A stretch of DNA of 64,000 bases from Flectonema sp. DT1601. Lineage: Eukaryota > Euglenozoa > Diplonemea > Diplonemida > Diplonemidae. The number at the start of each line of letters is the position of its first letter. The stretch's first letter is position 1. The stretch lies in assembly GCA_964019425.1 (NCBI GenBank), contig OZ025784.1:1054001-1118000 (forward strand), read 5' to 3'. The translations under genes and the position numbers were made by a program. Shown here piece after piece: positions 19,525 through 29,083 of this stretch. The notes under the pieces are model-generated. The model ran no database searches and had not been told where the DNA came from. It saw nothing but the letters and a program-made list of their open reading frames with translations.

Positions 19525-20010
19525 CCTGACTTCAATCTGATTCTCTCTTTTCCATCGTCGTGTTGACTAATCTGAAAAAAAAAATAAAAATAAAAATGAA
19601 ATTTAACGAAATCTAATAAATGCATATCTCCGTTGGCCATTAAAACAAAAGTAAAAAAAAAAAATTATATAATTGAGCCTTTGATCTTGTTCGGTTATTC
19701 CTGAGGGGGTGAAGTATAATAAGAGTTAAAGTATTCACTCGCACAGGTCTTGGCGCTGATCGTCAGAAATCAGAAAATCCTTTACGAACACACACAAAAT
19801 GTTTTCTTTTTATCAATTTCTGATAATTAGATTTTATTGTCTCCATTAGGGTCATCCTGACTTCAATCTGATTCTCTCTTTTCCATCATCGTATTGACTA
19901 ATCTGAAAAAATAAAAAAAAAAAAATGAAATTGTCAGAGTAAGAAACGTTACGAAATTTAATAAATGCATATCTCTGGGGTTGCCATTAAAACAAAAGTA
20001 AAAAAAAAAT
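19492..20010 (-). repeat. Tandem duplication of the leader and first codons of the IQ-motif gene
   Basis: The segment 19492-19672 (start codon, first ~11 codons, 5' leader, acceptor-like site) recurs at 19822-20010 with high similarity. The second copy would start MTLMETIKSNY against MPLIETIKSNY in the gene, then diverges. The R2 element lies between the two copies. The upstream copy therefore has a start codon and an acceptor-like site, but no gene body behind it. Confidence 0.85.
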
Positions 20011-20375
20011 TAAAATGTAACAAAAAAGGTTCTTCAAAAAAAAGCAACCAGAAAAAAAAATAAAAACTCTCTCGTTTTTTTTTTTTTTTTTTTTTATGTT
20101 TAGCAGAGAGCGTCGATCAATAAAACATAAACAAGCAGCAGGTTTTCGGAAGCTAGTTGTCAACGGCGATCAAAAGAAAAACAACAGAACTGAGAGACTG
20201 ACAAACCACTGAATGGTTGAAAGGCAAATACCAAAACGAAATCTCAAAACAACCTAATACACTCTTGACACTTAAACAAATTGGGAAGAAATTATTAGTA
20301 GTAATTCTGAAAGAACCAGTCAAACAAAAAAAGAAAAAAAAAGAAAAAAAAAATCAACTTACCATCGACCAATTA
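19525..20375. other. Spacer upstream of the IQ-motif gene
   Basis: It holds the duplicated leader copy, one R2 element and A/T runs (20078-20096). No further gene is seen. Confidence 0.5.
19682..19806 (-). repeat. R2 leader-associated repeat, copy 1
   Basis: Read on the minus strand it contains the shared block TTTCTGA..AGCGCCAAG, a CTGTGCGAGTGA block, and then TATACTTCACCCCCTCAG, which looks like a branch/pyrimidine/acceptor sequence, followed by GAATAACCGAAC. It lies 158 nt upstream of the IQ-motif gene start. Related copies are at 30.3, 45.2 and 61.6 kb. Confidence 0.8.
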
Positions 20376-22175
20376 TTATGAATTCTCATATTCGTCTCCC
20401 AAATGCGACATCTGTTGTAGCATTTCCGTTCCTGTAACGATTTGTGTTGTTCCATAGATAACTGATTTCCCTTTGTTTTCCTCGAGTTTTTCCCATTTCT
20501 TCAGATCTTCATATTCAACGTAGTTACCACCACCAGCAACGAATACCAGTGCTTGGTTAAATCGGAGTGGGGTTGGGTCAACTTGTTGGGCTGTTTTAGG
20601 ATCCCAGAAATCTAACTCATCAATAATTGGTTTTGATGAATCAGATCTTCGAAGGATAGCGTCAATCATCCTCGTGTGTGGTAACTGTCTCTGTCCACCA
20701 CTTGCGATGTTTTTAACAAAATCACCTATTTTCCTGGTACTGAAGAAACTCTTAGTAGTCTTTTCCTGATGTCTACCCTTCGCACTGAAATTAGCAGCCA
20801 TGATACGCTGGATACATTTGTATGCCAGGTGGTATTTGCCGTCGACGTCTTCTGGATCAGCGTCGGTTTTTCCGGCTTTTCGGGAAATGTAACCTTCGAG
20901 TTCCTTTGGTTTGTCGGTCTTTTCTCCATCCTCACCTGAGAGGATGCTGTAGACGAGTGCTAGTCTCATTCTATGGCTGAGGGGGATGTCATCGCTCTTA
21001 CAGAGATCTCTAATCTTATCATGGTCGTACTTCGATGCGAACATCATTTCTTCTGCGATTCCGTTGAACTCATCCAGTCGGTGTTTTTTAATTTCTCGAC
21101 TTAAGAGATCACACAGCTGCATGTGTGTTTCCAAACTCCTTTTTCTCTCTGTGTAGGATGAAGCATTTTCCAACGCCTTCATTAAGAATTGCGTTTGTTC
21201 GTTGAGATCAGATTGTTGCTTTTTACGTTTTGATTCTTTTTCTTCTTGATCGATTGCTTTTAGGTATTCTCCCACCTTCTCAATGACTTCACCGACTTCT
21301 TCTCCTGAGAGCTCTTGCCATACTAAATCTTTTTCGTCTACTTCGAATTCTTTTTTTCCTCTCACAACTTTATTTAATGACATCCCCAAAGTATCGTGTA
21401 GCAGTGCTCTGTAAGCAAAAGGCTGAACCAGACCTGTCGATAAATCACAAGTTCGATCTGATAGAAGTAATATGGGCCTGCTAACCTCTGCATGAGGTAA
21501 GTAGTGTTTCATATCTTTTATTTTTGATTTTAATTTTTCAGCAATGTCTATGCATGCTAGGTTTCCTCTTGACCAAGCGATGATCGGGATCATCTGTAAT
21601 GTCAGTAAGACGTGAACAATACCTTCAGCACAACTATCAAGATGTTCATCCAGCTGTTCTACAGTATTCTGACCTGAGTTTAACGTGAAGAAACTGTCAG
21701 GTATATTCAAAGTAAACATATCAGAAACTGGAGCGACAAAGTTTAAAAATTGATCTTTGACTTTAACATTTGTAATACCCCTACGAGGTTGTAATTCCAC
21801 AGCAAGTAATTCCAACAACTTTCTCGGCATTGGAGATGTCCAGTGAATGTTAAATGATTGATACATGTCAGAGACACAATCTTTCGCAATTCTCTTTACA
21901 GCTTCTTCTGTAGGTTGACAGATGTATATTGCAGGGGCGTCTGTGACTGCCTCTCTCGAAGCTGATAGTTTCATGAATAGCGTGACTCCCATTTTCCTCA
22001 AATCTCCTACTTTCAATATCGGAGCGATAAGTCCCATGGCAAAGTCATCATAAATAAGCACGGACCAATTAGGGGACATACTATTCCCCTCTGTGTATCC
22101 AAGTATCTCTTCTAAAGTAGACTTCGTCAACTGTCGCAGAGAAACCTGCCGACCTTCTCTGCTAGGCGTTGACAT
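20376..22175 (-). CDS. SLY1: Sec1/Munc18-family protein, Sly1 (SCFD1) type
   Basis: The full-length 599-residue SM protein has the family landmarks: IYDDFAMGLIAPILKVGDLRKMGVTLFM near the start, YICQPTEEAVKRI, PIIAWSRG, the conserved LLLSDRTCDLSTGLVQPFAYRALLHDTLG, and the C-terminal VFVAGGGNYVEYEDL. The PTEE and GGGNYxEY signatures fit Sly1, which binds Sed5/syntaxin-5 SNAREs for ER-Golgi fusion, better than Vps33, Vps45 or Sec1. An acceptor-like TTTTCACCCCCTCTAG ends at 22226. The 50-nt leader that follows includes a run of 23 A just before the ATG. Confidence 0.94.
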   Translation of the reverse strand: MSTPSREGRQVSLRQLTKSTLEEILGYTEGNSMSPNWSVLIYDDFAMGLIAPILKVGDLRKMGVTLFMKLSASREAVTDAPAIYICQPTEEAVKRIAKDCVSDMYQSFNIHWTSPMPRKLLELLAVELQPRRGITNVKVKDQFLNFVAPVSDMFTLNIPDSFFTLNSGQNTVEQLDEHLDSCAEGIVHVLLTLQMIPIIAWSRGNLACIDIAEKLKSKIKDMKHYLPHAEVSRPILLLSDRTCDLSTGLVQPFAYRALLHDTLGMSLNKVVRGKKEFEVDEKDLVWQELSGEEVGEVIEKVGEYLKAIDQEEKESKRKKQQSDLNEQTQFLMKALENASSYTERKRSLETHMQLCDLLSREIKKHRLDEFNGIAEEMMFASKYDHDKIRDLCKSDDIPLSHRMRLALVYSILSGEDGEKTDKPKELEGYISRKAGKTDADPEDVDGKYHLAYKCIQRIMAANFSAKGRHQEKTTKSFFSTRKIGDFVKNIASGGQRQLPHTRMIDAILRRSDSSKPIIDELDFWDPKTAQQVDPTPLRFNQALVFVAGGGNYVEYEDLKKWEKLEENKGKSVIYGTTQIVTGTEMLQQMSHLGDEYENS

Positions 22176-22666
22176 GGTTATTTTTTTTTTTTTTTTTTTT
22201 TTTGCTTAACGCTTGCTACTACTATCTAGAGGGGGTGAAAATATAACTCTCCATCATTACTCTTTTTAATGTCCACAGCTGTTTGTTACATCAATCAAGG
22301 TTGTGATCATCTATTCACACGCTGTTTTTAAATTATTGAAAATAATAAAATACTCTTTTCATCAACACATAACACAAGTTAAAAAGTTTTATGTACACTT
22401 ACCTGACTGCCAATATGAATAGGATATGGTAATGGCTAATTAATTGTGTGTCTCATCACATACACATACATACATAACACACAGCACACACATATACACA
22501 ACCAGCGGAATAATAGGAGAAATTTAATCACATGACTAGTGAGGCAGGCGCGCATAGAAACAAATAAAAAATAATAATAATAATAATAATAATACACCAA
22601 AGGACAAGACCGAGGTAAAAGAAAAAAAAGAAAATCAAACAATTCTAACGAGTAAATCTTCCAAAA
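22176..22666. other. Intergenic spacer
   Basis: Leader of the Sly1 gene (poly-A run at 22181-22203 on the minus strand) and AT-rich sequence with a TAA/ATT microsatellite at 22570-22593. No gene is supported. Confidence 0.5.
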
Positions 22667-23320
22667 CTATTTCTTAACACTCTTCTTAATCATAGGAGAC
22701 GACTTTTTCTTCGGCGGTGATTTTTGTAGTGACCTGGCCGGAGACTTTTGCTTCTTTGGTTTCGGTTGTTTAGCTGTTTTTTGTCCTTTTGTAGACGCCT
22801 TAGCACGTACCGTTTTGTTTGGAAGGTTCGATGTTACTGTCGAAATTTCAGGAGCGTAGTCCCCTCGAACGATAAGGGCTGCCTTTAAATGTGATTCCCT
22901 GGGAGCACTCGAACCGTTAGCACTAGCTACGCGAATCGCATCTTTTACGACGTCATGAAGGTATTCCTCAGCGTGGTACATCAGTGTTGAGACTGCCTTT
23001 GGTCCTAACCGAAGGCCATGATCAGAACCATTATTATTACCTGGGAGGTGATGATCATGATGAACTGCGAGCATGTTTCTCACTTCCCTTTCAAAAGGAG
23101 CTTTAGCAATAATCGGTTTTGTCAGTTTTCTCAATTTCTTAATTTTATTTATGTTCGCTCTGATTCTTGCCTGTCCCGTTAAAGACCGAGTCATCTTTCC
23201 TGCATGTTTCTTCTTTGACATGAATGGTGTCTGGATAGGTCCTCCCGTTGCAGTGTTTTGCACTGGAATCTGAGTGGAGGTAGTTGGCAATGAACCACCT
23301 GAAGCTGTTTTAATTCTCAT
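22667..23320 (-). CDS. Divergent histone-fold protein, H3-like, with basic C-terminal tail
   Basis: The 217-residue, very basic protein has a core around 68-155 that can be aligned with histone H3. KPIIAKAPFEREVRNML corresponds to the H3 LIRKLPFQRLVREI region, AVSTLMYHAEEYLHDVVKDAIRVA to the alpha-2 helix, and ESHLKAALIVRGD to the MPKDIQLARRIRGE region. The loop after alpha-1 is about 14 residues longer than in H3 and includes a His/Asn/Gly stretch. Residues 1-60 form a basic tail, and 165-217 form a Lys/Pro/Ser-rich tail like that of linker histones. Alternatives are a TAF or another histone-fold subunit. An acceptor-like TTTTTTTGATCAG ends at 23339, 19 nt upstream. Confidence 0.72.
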   Translation of the reverse strand: MRIKTASGGSLPTTSTQIPVQNTATGGPIQTPFMSKKKHAGKMTRSLTGQARIRANINKIKKLRKLTKPIIAKAPFEREVRNMLAVHHDHHLPGNNNGSDHGLRLGPKAVSTLMYHAEEYLHDVVKDAIRVASANGSSAPRESHLKAALIVRGDYAPEISTVTSNLPNKTVRAKASTKGQKTAKQPKPKKQKSPARSLQKSPPKKKSSPMIKKSVKK

Positions 23321-23414
23321 ATCGTAATTTGTTGTTGCCTGATCAAAAAAAGGTTAATATCCCTAATAAAATATTTGCTACGAGAAAAAAATTTATTAAA
23401 AGCATAGTAACAGT

Positions 23415-23449
<35 letters not shown>

Positions 23450-24397
23450 GTTATTGTATCAAAATAATGAGGCAAGGGGGTGGAGGCTAGAAGAATCTCT
23501 CTTCAACAGAAAAAAAGACCCCAAAATATCTTCACAATTCTACACCCCTTTTTTAATATCCTCCTTCAGCACAACCTGGGTAAATTAGCACCTTTTTTGT
23601 TCTTATTTTTGTCTTCCCTCTCTCTTTCGACTTAACGATAGAACGGTGCCGTGCTGTGTATTTTGCTTTTGCTCTGGTTTTTTTTAAACACTTTTAAAAA
23701 TTGACAGTAACATTATTTTATTCTTTTTCTATTATTCTTTTTGGAAGGGTTTTTTTTTTTTTTTTTTTTTTTTTGGGAAGTTACGGGAAGAAAAAAAAAA
23801 AAAAAAAAAACAAGGGGTTTTAAATAATTAATTTATTTTTCTTTCATTTTTTTAACAAACGTGGTTTTAAACAACGGAGTTGGACATGTGTCCAGTCTTC
23901 CCAGGCCATAGCATAACTACCTTTCATCTCACACGCAAAGGTATTTTTGCATTTAACAAGTATTGTAAGAACGAAAAAGAATGATGGACAACACACGTAA
24001 ACTTCCTTTAGCGTTATCAGTTTAAGTCGGTTCACGTTTTCGGGCACAAACAAAACATCAACAAATGTTATATTATTCTCTGTATAGTTTAAGATAAAAG
24101 CCAATTTCTTGTAGTGGTCCAAAGAAACTTTACTTTCAAAAAAAAAAAAAATTTATTAAAAAAAAGAAGAGTAGAATTATTCACACTCATCTTTTTTTCC
24201 CCTTTTTTTTTTTTGTGTATTTTCCAAAAAAAAGTTTGTGTATTTTTTTTTTTTACATAGTTTTTACACCTTTTTTAATATAAATAAACTCTAACGCCAC
24301 CACGTCCATTACGTCACAAAGCGTGCAGTCTATTTTGGCACTTGTGGGTGCTCATTGCTTGATATCAATAATAGCCCTCAACATAGCTATAAAAATA
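23321..24397. other. Intergenic spacer with homopolymers
   Basis: The spacer has long T and A runs (23419-23446, 23752-23774, 23791-23810). The minus frame 23844-24122 has fairly protein-like codons but starts with TTG, and I cannot connect it to an exon. It could be a remnant or an unrecognised exon. Confidence 0.4.
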
Positions 24398-26285
24398 CTA
24401 CAAAATTGAACATATTTTTCTCTTCTTCCTAGTTGCTCGGGTTTTTGACTTATCAGATTTTTCACCCAATGTAATCTGTGTTCGTGTGTTTACTATCATA
24501 TAAGAAGAAAACTATAATCTGAATGTAAGTGTTGCATACCTTTGGTGTATCAGTAAATCCTTCTTTTGTTGCTTTCTTAGCACTATCAGAACCTCCAGAA
24601 TGTATCGCAGCAGCTGCTTCTCCAGCTGTATCACGACCCGAAGTTAACCACGCCTTCGCAAGATACATAAATACCTTGTCAACATTAAAATTTTCTTTTG
24701 TTGATATTTTTATAAAATGTAGTCCAAGGCGACTGGCTAAGTGGTCTGCTTCGTCGTTTTGAACAGTTGCTTGCTCCACCAAATCCATCTTAGTCTGAAC
24801 TAAACACATCACCGGAGGGGGTTGTACTTCGTTTTCTACCTTCGTCTTCCATTTTTCAATGGCTTCAAATGATTCTCTGTCGTTAAGTTATTATCAAACT
24901 AAGGCTAAAGAACAACAATAACAATACCATTTCATTATAAACATACCTGTCGATCGTTGAAAAAGCTAAAGCACACGCACCTGCCCCTCGATAGTACGAT
25001 GCAGTAAGCTGTGCAAACACTTCCTGACCAGCTGTATCCCAGAGGTCAAGTTGAATTTCCTGCCCCAGATCATCCATATATAGCCTCTTATACATATAAT
25101 CAGTTCCTGTGTTTTGTTTCTGACAGGTTAAACCAATAAATTACAGGGCAGCTTTTCAATGTTTCCTTGGCAAGTAATTTTAGGCACTTTTAGGCAGGCT
25201 GTTGCATTTCAGATTGGTTGAACTCCACGAGTGGAGAAGACGGCCGCAGTGGCACTTTTGTTAACAGCAGGAGACTGGAGGGATGGATCAGCTAAGCTGA
25301 CAAAAATTGAACAAAAAAAATACTTTTTACTGTCCAGTGTTGTCAAGTTCGAGTTCGGTGAAGCAACTTTCTGCTGAATTTCGTAAGGACGATCGAAATA
25401 GACAGAAGGTCAACAACAGGATCTACAGCTGGTTACACACTCATTATCGGATGCCGACTTCCATGGCCACCGTCCTGCTGTCTAGATGAACCGACACCCT
25501 TTGAGCGACCGGGTGGCACAATATCATCAAGCTGTTTCTTGCACCTCTCTGGGTGGTAACCCCGATGAAGTCGTCTTCTTCGTTCGAATATTCGAGGGTG
25601 GATTTACAGCCCTGCTTTTATAAAACCAGCCATGATAGTATTTTCGTAATACTATCAAGGGCTGTCACTATCCGCCTCTTCATCTTGTTGCGGTTTCGGT
25701 TACTGTATCTTTTATGTTGCTCTGTTAGTTCGGTTAAGGTGTCTCCAGCAGAAGCACGCATGTTTATTTGGAAGAAAATTGTGACGCATTTTTCAGGGGT
25801 AAGGGGAAAAAAAAAGTCTGCCTTAAATTCGGCAAGTTCGATTCCGGGTGGCGGATTGTTTAACCCTTTTTTTTTTTTCCACATCACAAGGCACTTTTTT
25901 TGTATAACTTTTTGTGTCCGGATCAATAAATAAAAAAATCAATGTGGCCCTCCTCCCAGCCAAACTCCCCACCTGACTGGTGTCTCCAAACGAAGCCCGT
26001 TTGTCGCTGGAATCGGAAAAGCTACGAGTCCGAAAGGACCCTAACCTCCGAAGAGGCAGTTGCCGTTCCCCCATCATTGGATAAGTAAAGCGACGATAAG
26101 AGTAGTGGTATTTCATTGTTGGTAAACCTCCCACCTATAACTACACCCGACTAGAGTCAAACTCAACAGGGTCTTCTTTCCCCGCTGACAGTTTCAAGTC
26201 CGTTCCCTTGACTGCTGTTTCGCCAGATAGTAGGTAGGGACAGAAGGAATCTCATTGGTCCATTCATGCGCGTCTTTAATTAGAA

Positions 26286-26317
<32 letters not shown>

Positions 26318-27020
26318 CAGTTGCAAATTTGTTTTTTCAGGTTGGAACAGGCGGGCTTTTATTAGGGGGGGGGGGGCTTGCACTCTTCCCAGCCAAGTAG
26401 GCTAAAAAACAAAAAACCCGCCGCAAGCCAATTTTTTGGGTCAAGTTCGAGTCCTGGTGGACAACTTTTTTTTTGTAGGGAGTTGGCGATTTCGCAAACT
26501 ATTTTTGTTGAATTAGAGGTTTTCCCAAAAAAATAATAAAAAAAAAAAAAAATAAAAAAAAAAAAATTATTATCAGTCCTCAGTAGTACAGAGGTCAGTA
26601 CATCAATCACATTGCTGCTCAGCAGCGAAGTATTACTTGATGACCCAGGTTCGAATCCTGGCTGAGGATAATTTTTCAAAAAAAATGCCTCCTGAAATAA
26701 GATATTTGCGGATAATTTTTCAAAAAAAAAAAAAAAAGAGAAAACTTCCCTAATTCCCAAAAGTTTGAAATCGCAAACTCTCAAAAATAAGCTCTCAAAC
26801 AAAAAATCCGCCGCAAGCCAAATATTTGGGTCAAGTTCGAGTCCTGGTGGACAACTTCTTTTTGTTGAATTAGGCAAAAAAAAAATTACACACCTATTGT
26901 TTTCTTGTAATCCTCGGTAAACTCGCCTTTGCAATAACGGGTCAACATTGATGACTTACCAACTTCACCATTCCCTACAACAATTACCTTACAAGTGGTA
27001 TCCACACTGTCGCACTGCAT
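24398..27020 (-). CDS. RAB23: Rab23-type small GTPase, four exons
   Basis: I assembled four exons: 27020-26894, 25106-24947, 24876-24540 and 24475-24398. They total 702 nt (233 residues) in frame. Introns start GTGTGT, GTATGT and GTATGC and end CAG; their lengths are 1787, 70 and 64 nt. Visible motifs are the P-loop GNGEVGKS (16-23), the switch I region CKGEFTEDYKKTIG, WDTAGQE (65-71), the Rab23-like FSTIDRESFEAIEKW, and a QTKMDL guanine-specificity motif in place of NKxDL. The basic C-terminus ends CSIL, a CaaX-type prenylation box, which is unusual for Rabs but known for Rab23. Rab23 acts in ciliary membrane traffic. The QTKMDL Asn-to-Thr change is notable. An acceptor-like CACCCCTCAG lies ~20-25 nt before the ATG. 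Confidence 0.93.
26414..26858 (+). repeat. Pair of ~54-bp direct repeats with a B-box-like core, inside Rab23 intron 1
   Basis: Segments at about 26414-26467 and 26806-26858 are nearly identical (core GCCGCAAGCCAA, then GGGTCAAGTTCGAGTCCTGG and TGGACAACTT). AAGTTCGAGTCC resembles a Pol III B-box. Sequence just before the first copy (AGCCAAGTAGG, 26389-26399) resembles an A-box. The pair brackets the tRNA-like sequence at 26577-26669. This suggests tRNA-derived SINE-like material. Confidence 0.6.
26577..26669 (+). tRNA. tRNA-like sequence (degenerate or intron-bearing), within Rab23 intron 1
   Basis: On the plus strand TCCTCAG pairs perfectly with CTGAGGA as an acceptor stem. TA, a GTAC/GTAC D-stem with an AGAGGTCA loop, a four-base variable region and a perfect T-arm (CCAGG TTCGAAT CCTGG) follow. 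The anticodon arm is the weak part: TCAA/TTGA can pair, but the enclosed 28-30 nt include a GCTGC/GCAGC hairpin and no clear U33-anticodon. It could be an intron-containing tRNA gene or, more likely, a tRNA pseudogene or SINE head. I cannot assign an amino acid. Confidence 0.45.
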
Positions 27021-27297
27021 TGTAGGTATGCTGTGCCTCCTGAGGGGTGCATCAAGTAAGTATTACAAGAATGAAATTTGTGCAACCAATGAAAAAGTGG
27101 CAACCCGACTCAAATCTTTTTTCTTTGCCTGCAGCCAAAATGAAATTCCAAGAAAAATCAATAGCACAAATTGTGTCATGGCAATCAAGCCTAGAGATGG
27201 GGTACTAACACTTTTGCTCCCTTGCCAATTTTTTAGGGGTAGAACACTTTTCTTTGGAAAAATGCAGGTTTTACAAGTTCAACAGGAAAAAATGATT

Positions 27298-28755
27298 TCA
27301 TTCACAAGATTTATAGCGTTTCAATTGCTGTCTCTCTCCGTCGTCAAAACTGCGAACCTTTTCTTTAACTTTAGTTGATGTACTTTCAATTATATTCTCT
27401 AGATAGAATGGATTGCTCTGAGAAAGAGCTTTGTCAACTACTTCCTTATCAGATTTTAGTACGTCGTCTGAAAATTTGAAAATGTCTTTCGTATGGCATG
27501 CCTCTGATTTAGAGAGTGCCAACAGAACGATATCCTTGTTGGATTTAAGTGACGAAGGCAGGGTTTTGAATATGTGGAGGATTTGGTCATCACGAGAACG
27601 TTCGAGAATCACAGAAACAACATCGAAATCAGCCTTCAAGACTGTCGGAAGTGCGTCGAAAACACACTTAGAAACTGTCCCAGATGTCTGTGACACTATT
27701 TGCAACACAATACTTTTATTGCAAGAAATTTTTTCAGAAAACTTTAGAAACAATAATCCGTATGAAGACACAGCACAACTCCCAAGAGCTGCCAGCACCA
27801 CTTCTGTGTTATCTCGCATATCAGGTGATGCTCTACCAAAGACTTTCCAAACTATTTTTGATGAGCAACAATTTAGCGTTTTCATCACAAATTCATACTC
27901 GCCTCGCAATTCTTCCTCCAACGACATGAACAATTCTGCGAGGCACTGTCCCCTTGACACTCTATCAAACATTCGCTTTACGATACACTTATCAGACCTA
28001 TTTTCACTTGTAAACATTAAGTACAGCAATCTGAACTTCTCTGGACCGTTAAGAGAGTCAATGCAGCGAAAAATAACATCCCGCCGGACTTGAACTTGAG
28101 AAGGAAATTCTCTAAAAAGAGAAATTATTTCTAACTCAGAGTGTGCAGAAGATGAAAGAGCAGCGTCTACGATAGCATTGTCTTGCTGAAATTCTAGACT
28201 GATGAGTGAATATATATCCGCAGGATCACTGCTCTGCCGAAGTGCAACAATGCAAAGACTGTTGTATTTTTTTATTGTGATGGGAACCATTTCCCAGATT
28301 TGTCTGGTGTATCTAGCGATATCATTAGCCAACAAGGCCTCTGATATCACAGATGGATCATTGAGAAGGTCAGTTGACAGGTCTCTAAGGATACTTTGCA
28401 CGTGAAACGGACCAACATTGCGGATGGCTGCTATTACCAATTCGCTGTCCGATTTCAGCTCTGTAGGAAGAGCCTTGAACATTTCATAGGCTTGGAAAAC
28501 TGTAGCCTTCATACTGTCCATGGCTTTTTTCCATATCGCTGACTGAACAAGAGTTATCTCTTCCCCTGCAGTAATACCACAACTTAACACATTGTCACTG
28601 CCTTGTAAAGGATTATCACAGTAGCATAGTTGTAGTCTTATTTGCTTATAGCCATGTTCTTCACAAAATCTAAAGAGAAGCTCGTCTGCCGTGTCGGAGG
28701 CATTGACTGTGAAGCAGATTTGCTGGTCATCGAGATTGTTGATAATTATTTCCAT
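27298..28755 (-). CDS. Ubiquitin-like domain plus DUF4116-like helical repeats
   Basis: The product has 485 residues from ATG 28755; the frame extends one codon upstream to a TTG. The first ~70 residues resemble ubiquitin (MEIIINNLDDQQICFTVNASDT, then LQLCYCDNPLQGSDNVLSCGITAGEEITLVQ). The rest consists of about ten repeats of ~35-45 residues with the pattern LKSDxEVVxxALxxS (LKSDSELVIAAI, LKADFDVVSVIL, LKSNKDIVLLAL, LKSDKEVVDKAL), which is the DUF4116-like type seen in protist and bacterial repeat proteins. No function is known. The architecture parallels the LRR gene at the left edge: a ubiquitin-like head and then a long repeat array. An acceptor-like TTCTTTTCACAG ends at 28785. Confidence 0.85.
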   Translation of the reverse strand: MEIIINNLDDQQICFTVNASDTADELLFRFCEEHGYKQIRLQLCYCDNPLQGSDNVLSCGITAGEEITLVQSAIWKKAMDSMKATVFQAYEMFKALPTELKSDSELVIAAIRNVGPFHVQSILRDLSTDLLNDPSVISEALLANDIARYTRQIWEMVPITIKKYNSLCIVALRQSSDPADIYSLISLEFQQDNAIVDAALSSSAHSELEIISLFREFPSQVQVRRDVIFRCIDSLNGPEKFRLLYLMFTSENRSDKCIVKRMFDRVSRGQCLAELFMSLEEELRGEYEFVMKTLNCCSSKIVWKVFGRASPDMRDNTEVVLAALGSCAVSSYGLLFLKFSEKISCNKSIVLQIVSQTSGTVSKCVFDALPTVLKADFDVVSVILERSRDDQILHIFKTLPSSLKSNKDIVLLALSKSEACHTKDIFKFSDDVLKSDKEVVDKALSQSNPFYLENIIESTSTKVKEKVRSFDDGERQQLKRYKSCE

Positions 28756-29083
28756 CAAAAATACGTTTTTTGTATACTTGCGACCTGTGAAAAGAATTAA
28801 GCATTAGAAAAAAAGAAAAAAAAACATTTTCAGATTTTTTTTTATAGTTTTTTCAAAAAAAACAACCTCTAATATAATAATCTAACTGAACGGTAATCTA
28901 AATGTTTGTGTTGTACGAACGGAAAACAAAAAAAAAAAAAAAAAACTATTGGACGTCACATCCACCTCCATCCTGACTGCTTGTTAACGCATCGAGAATA
29001 GTATTTCTGAGTCTCTTTATGCTGTCCTGTTGTTTTGATTAGGTAGCGTTGTTTGATTTATTAAAATAATATAGGTTTTGATA
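28756..29083. other. Intergenic spacer
   Basis: The spacer holds the acceptor-like site of the DUF4116-like gene and short A/T runs. Nothing else is seen. Confidence 0.5.

Noticed and set aside
26362-26934. 190-codon minus frame inside Rab23 intron 1
   Set aside because: It is built of homopolymer codons and the 54-bp repeats, and overlaps Rab23 exon 1 in another frame.
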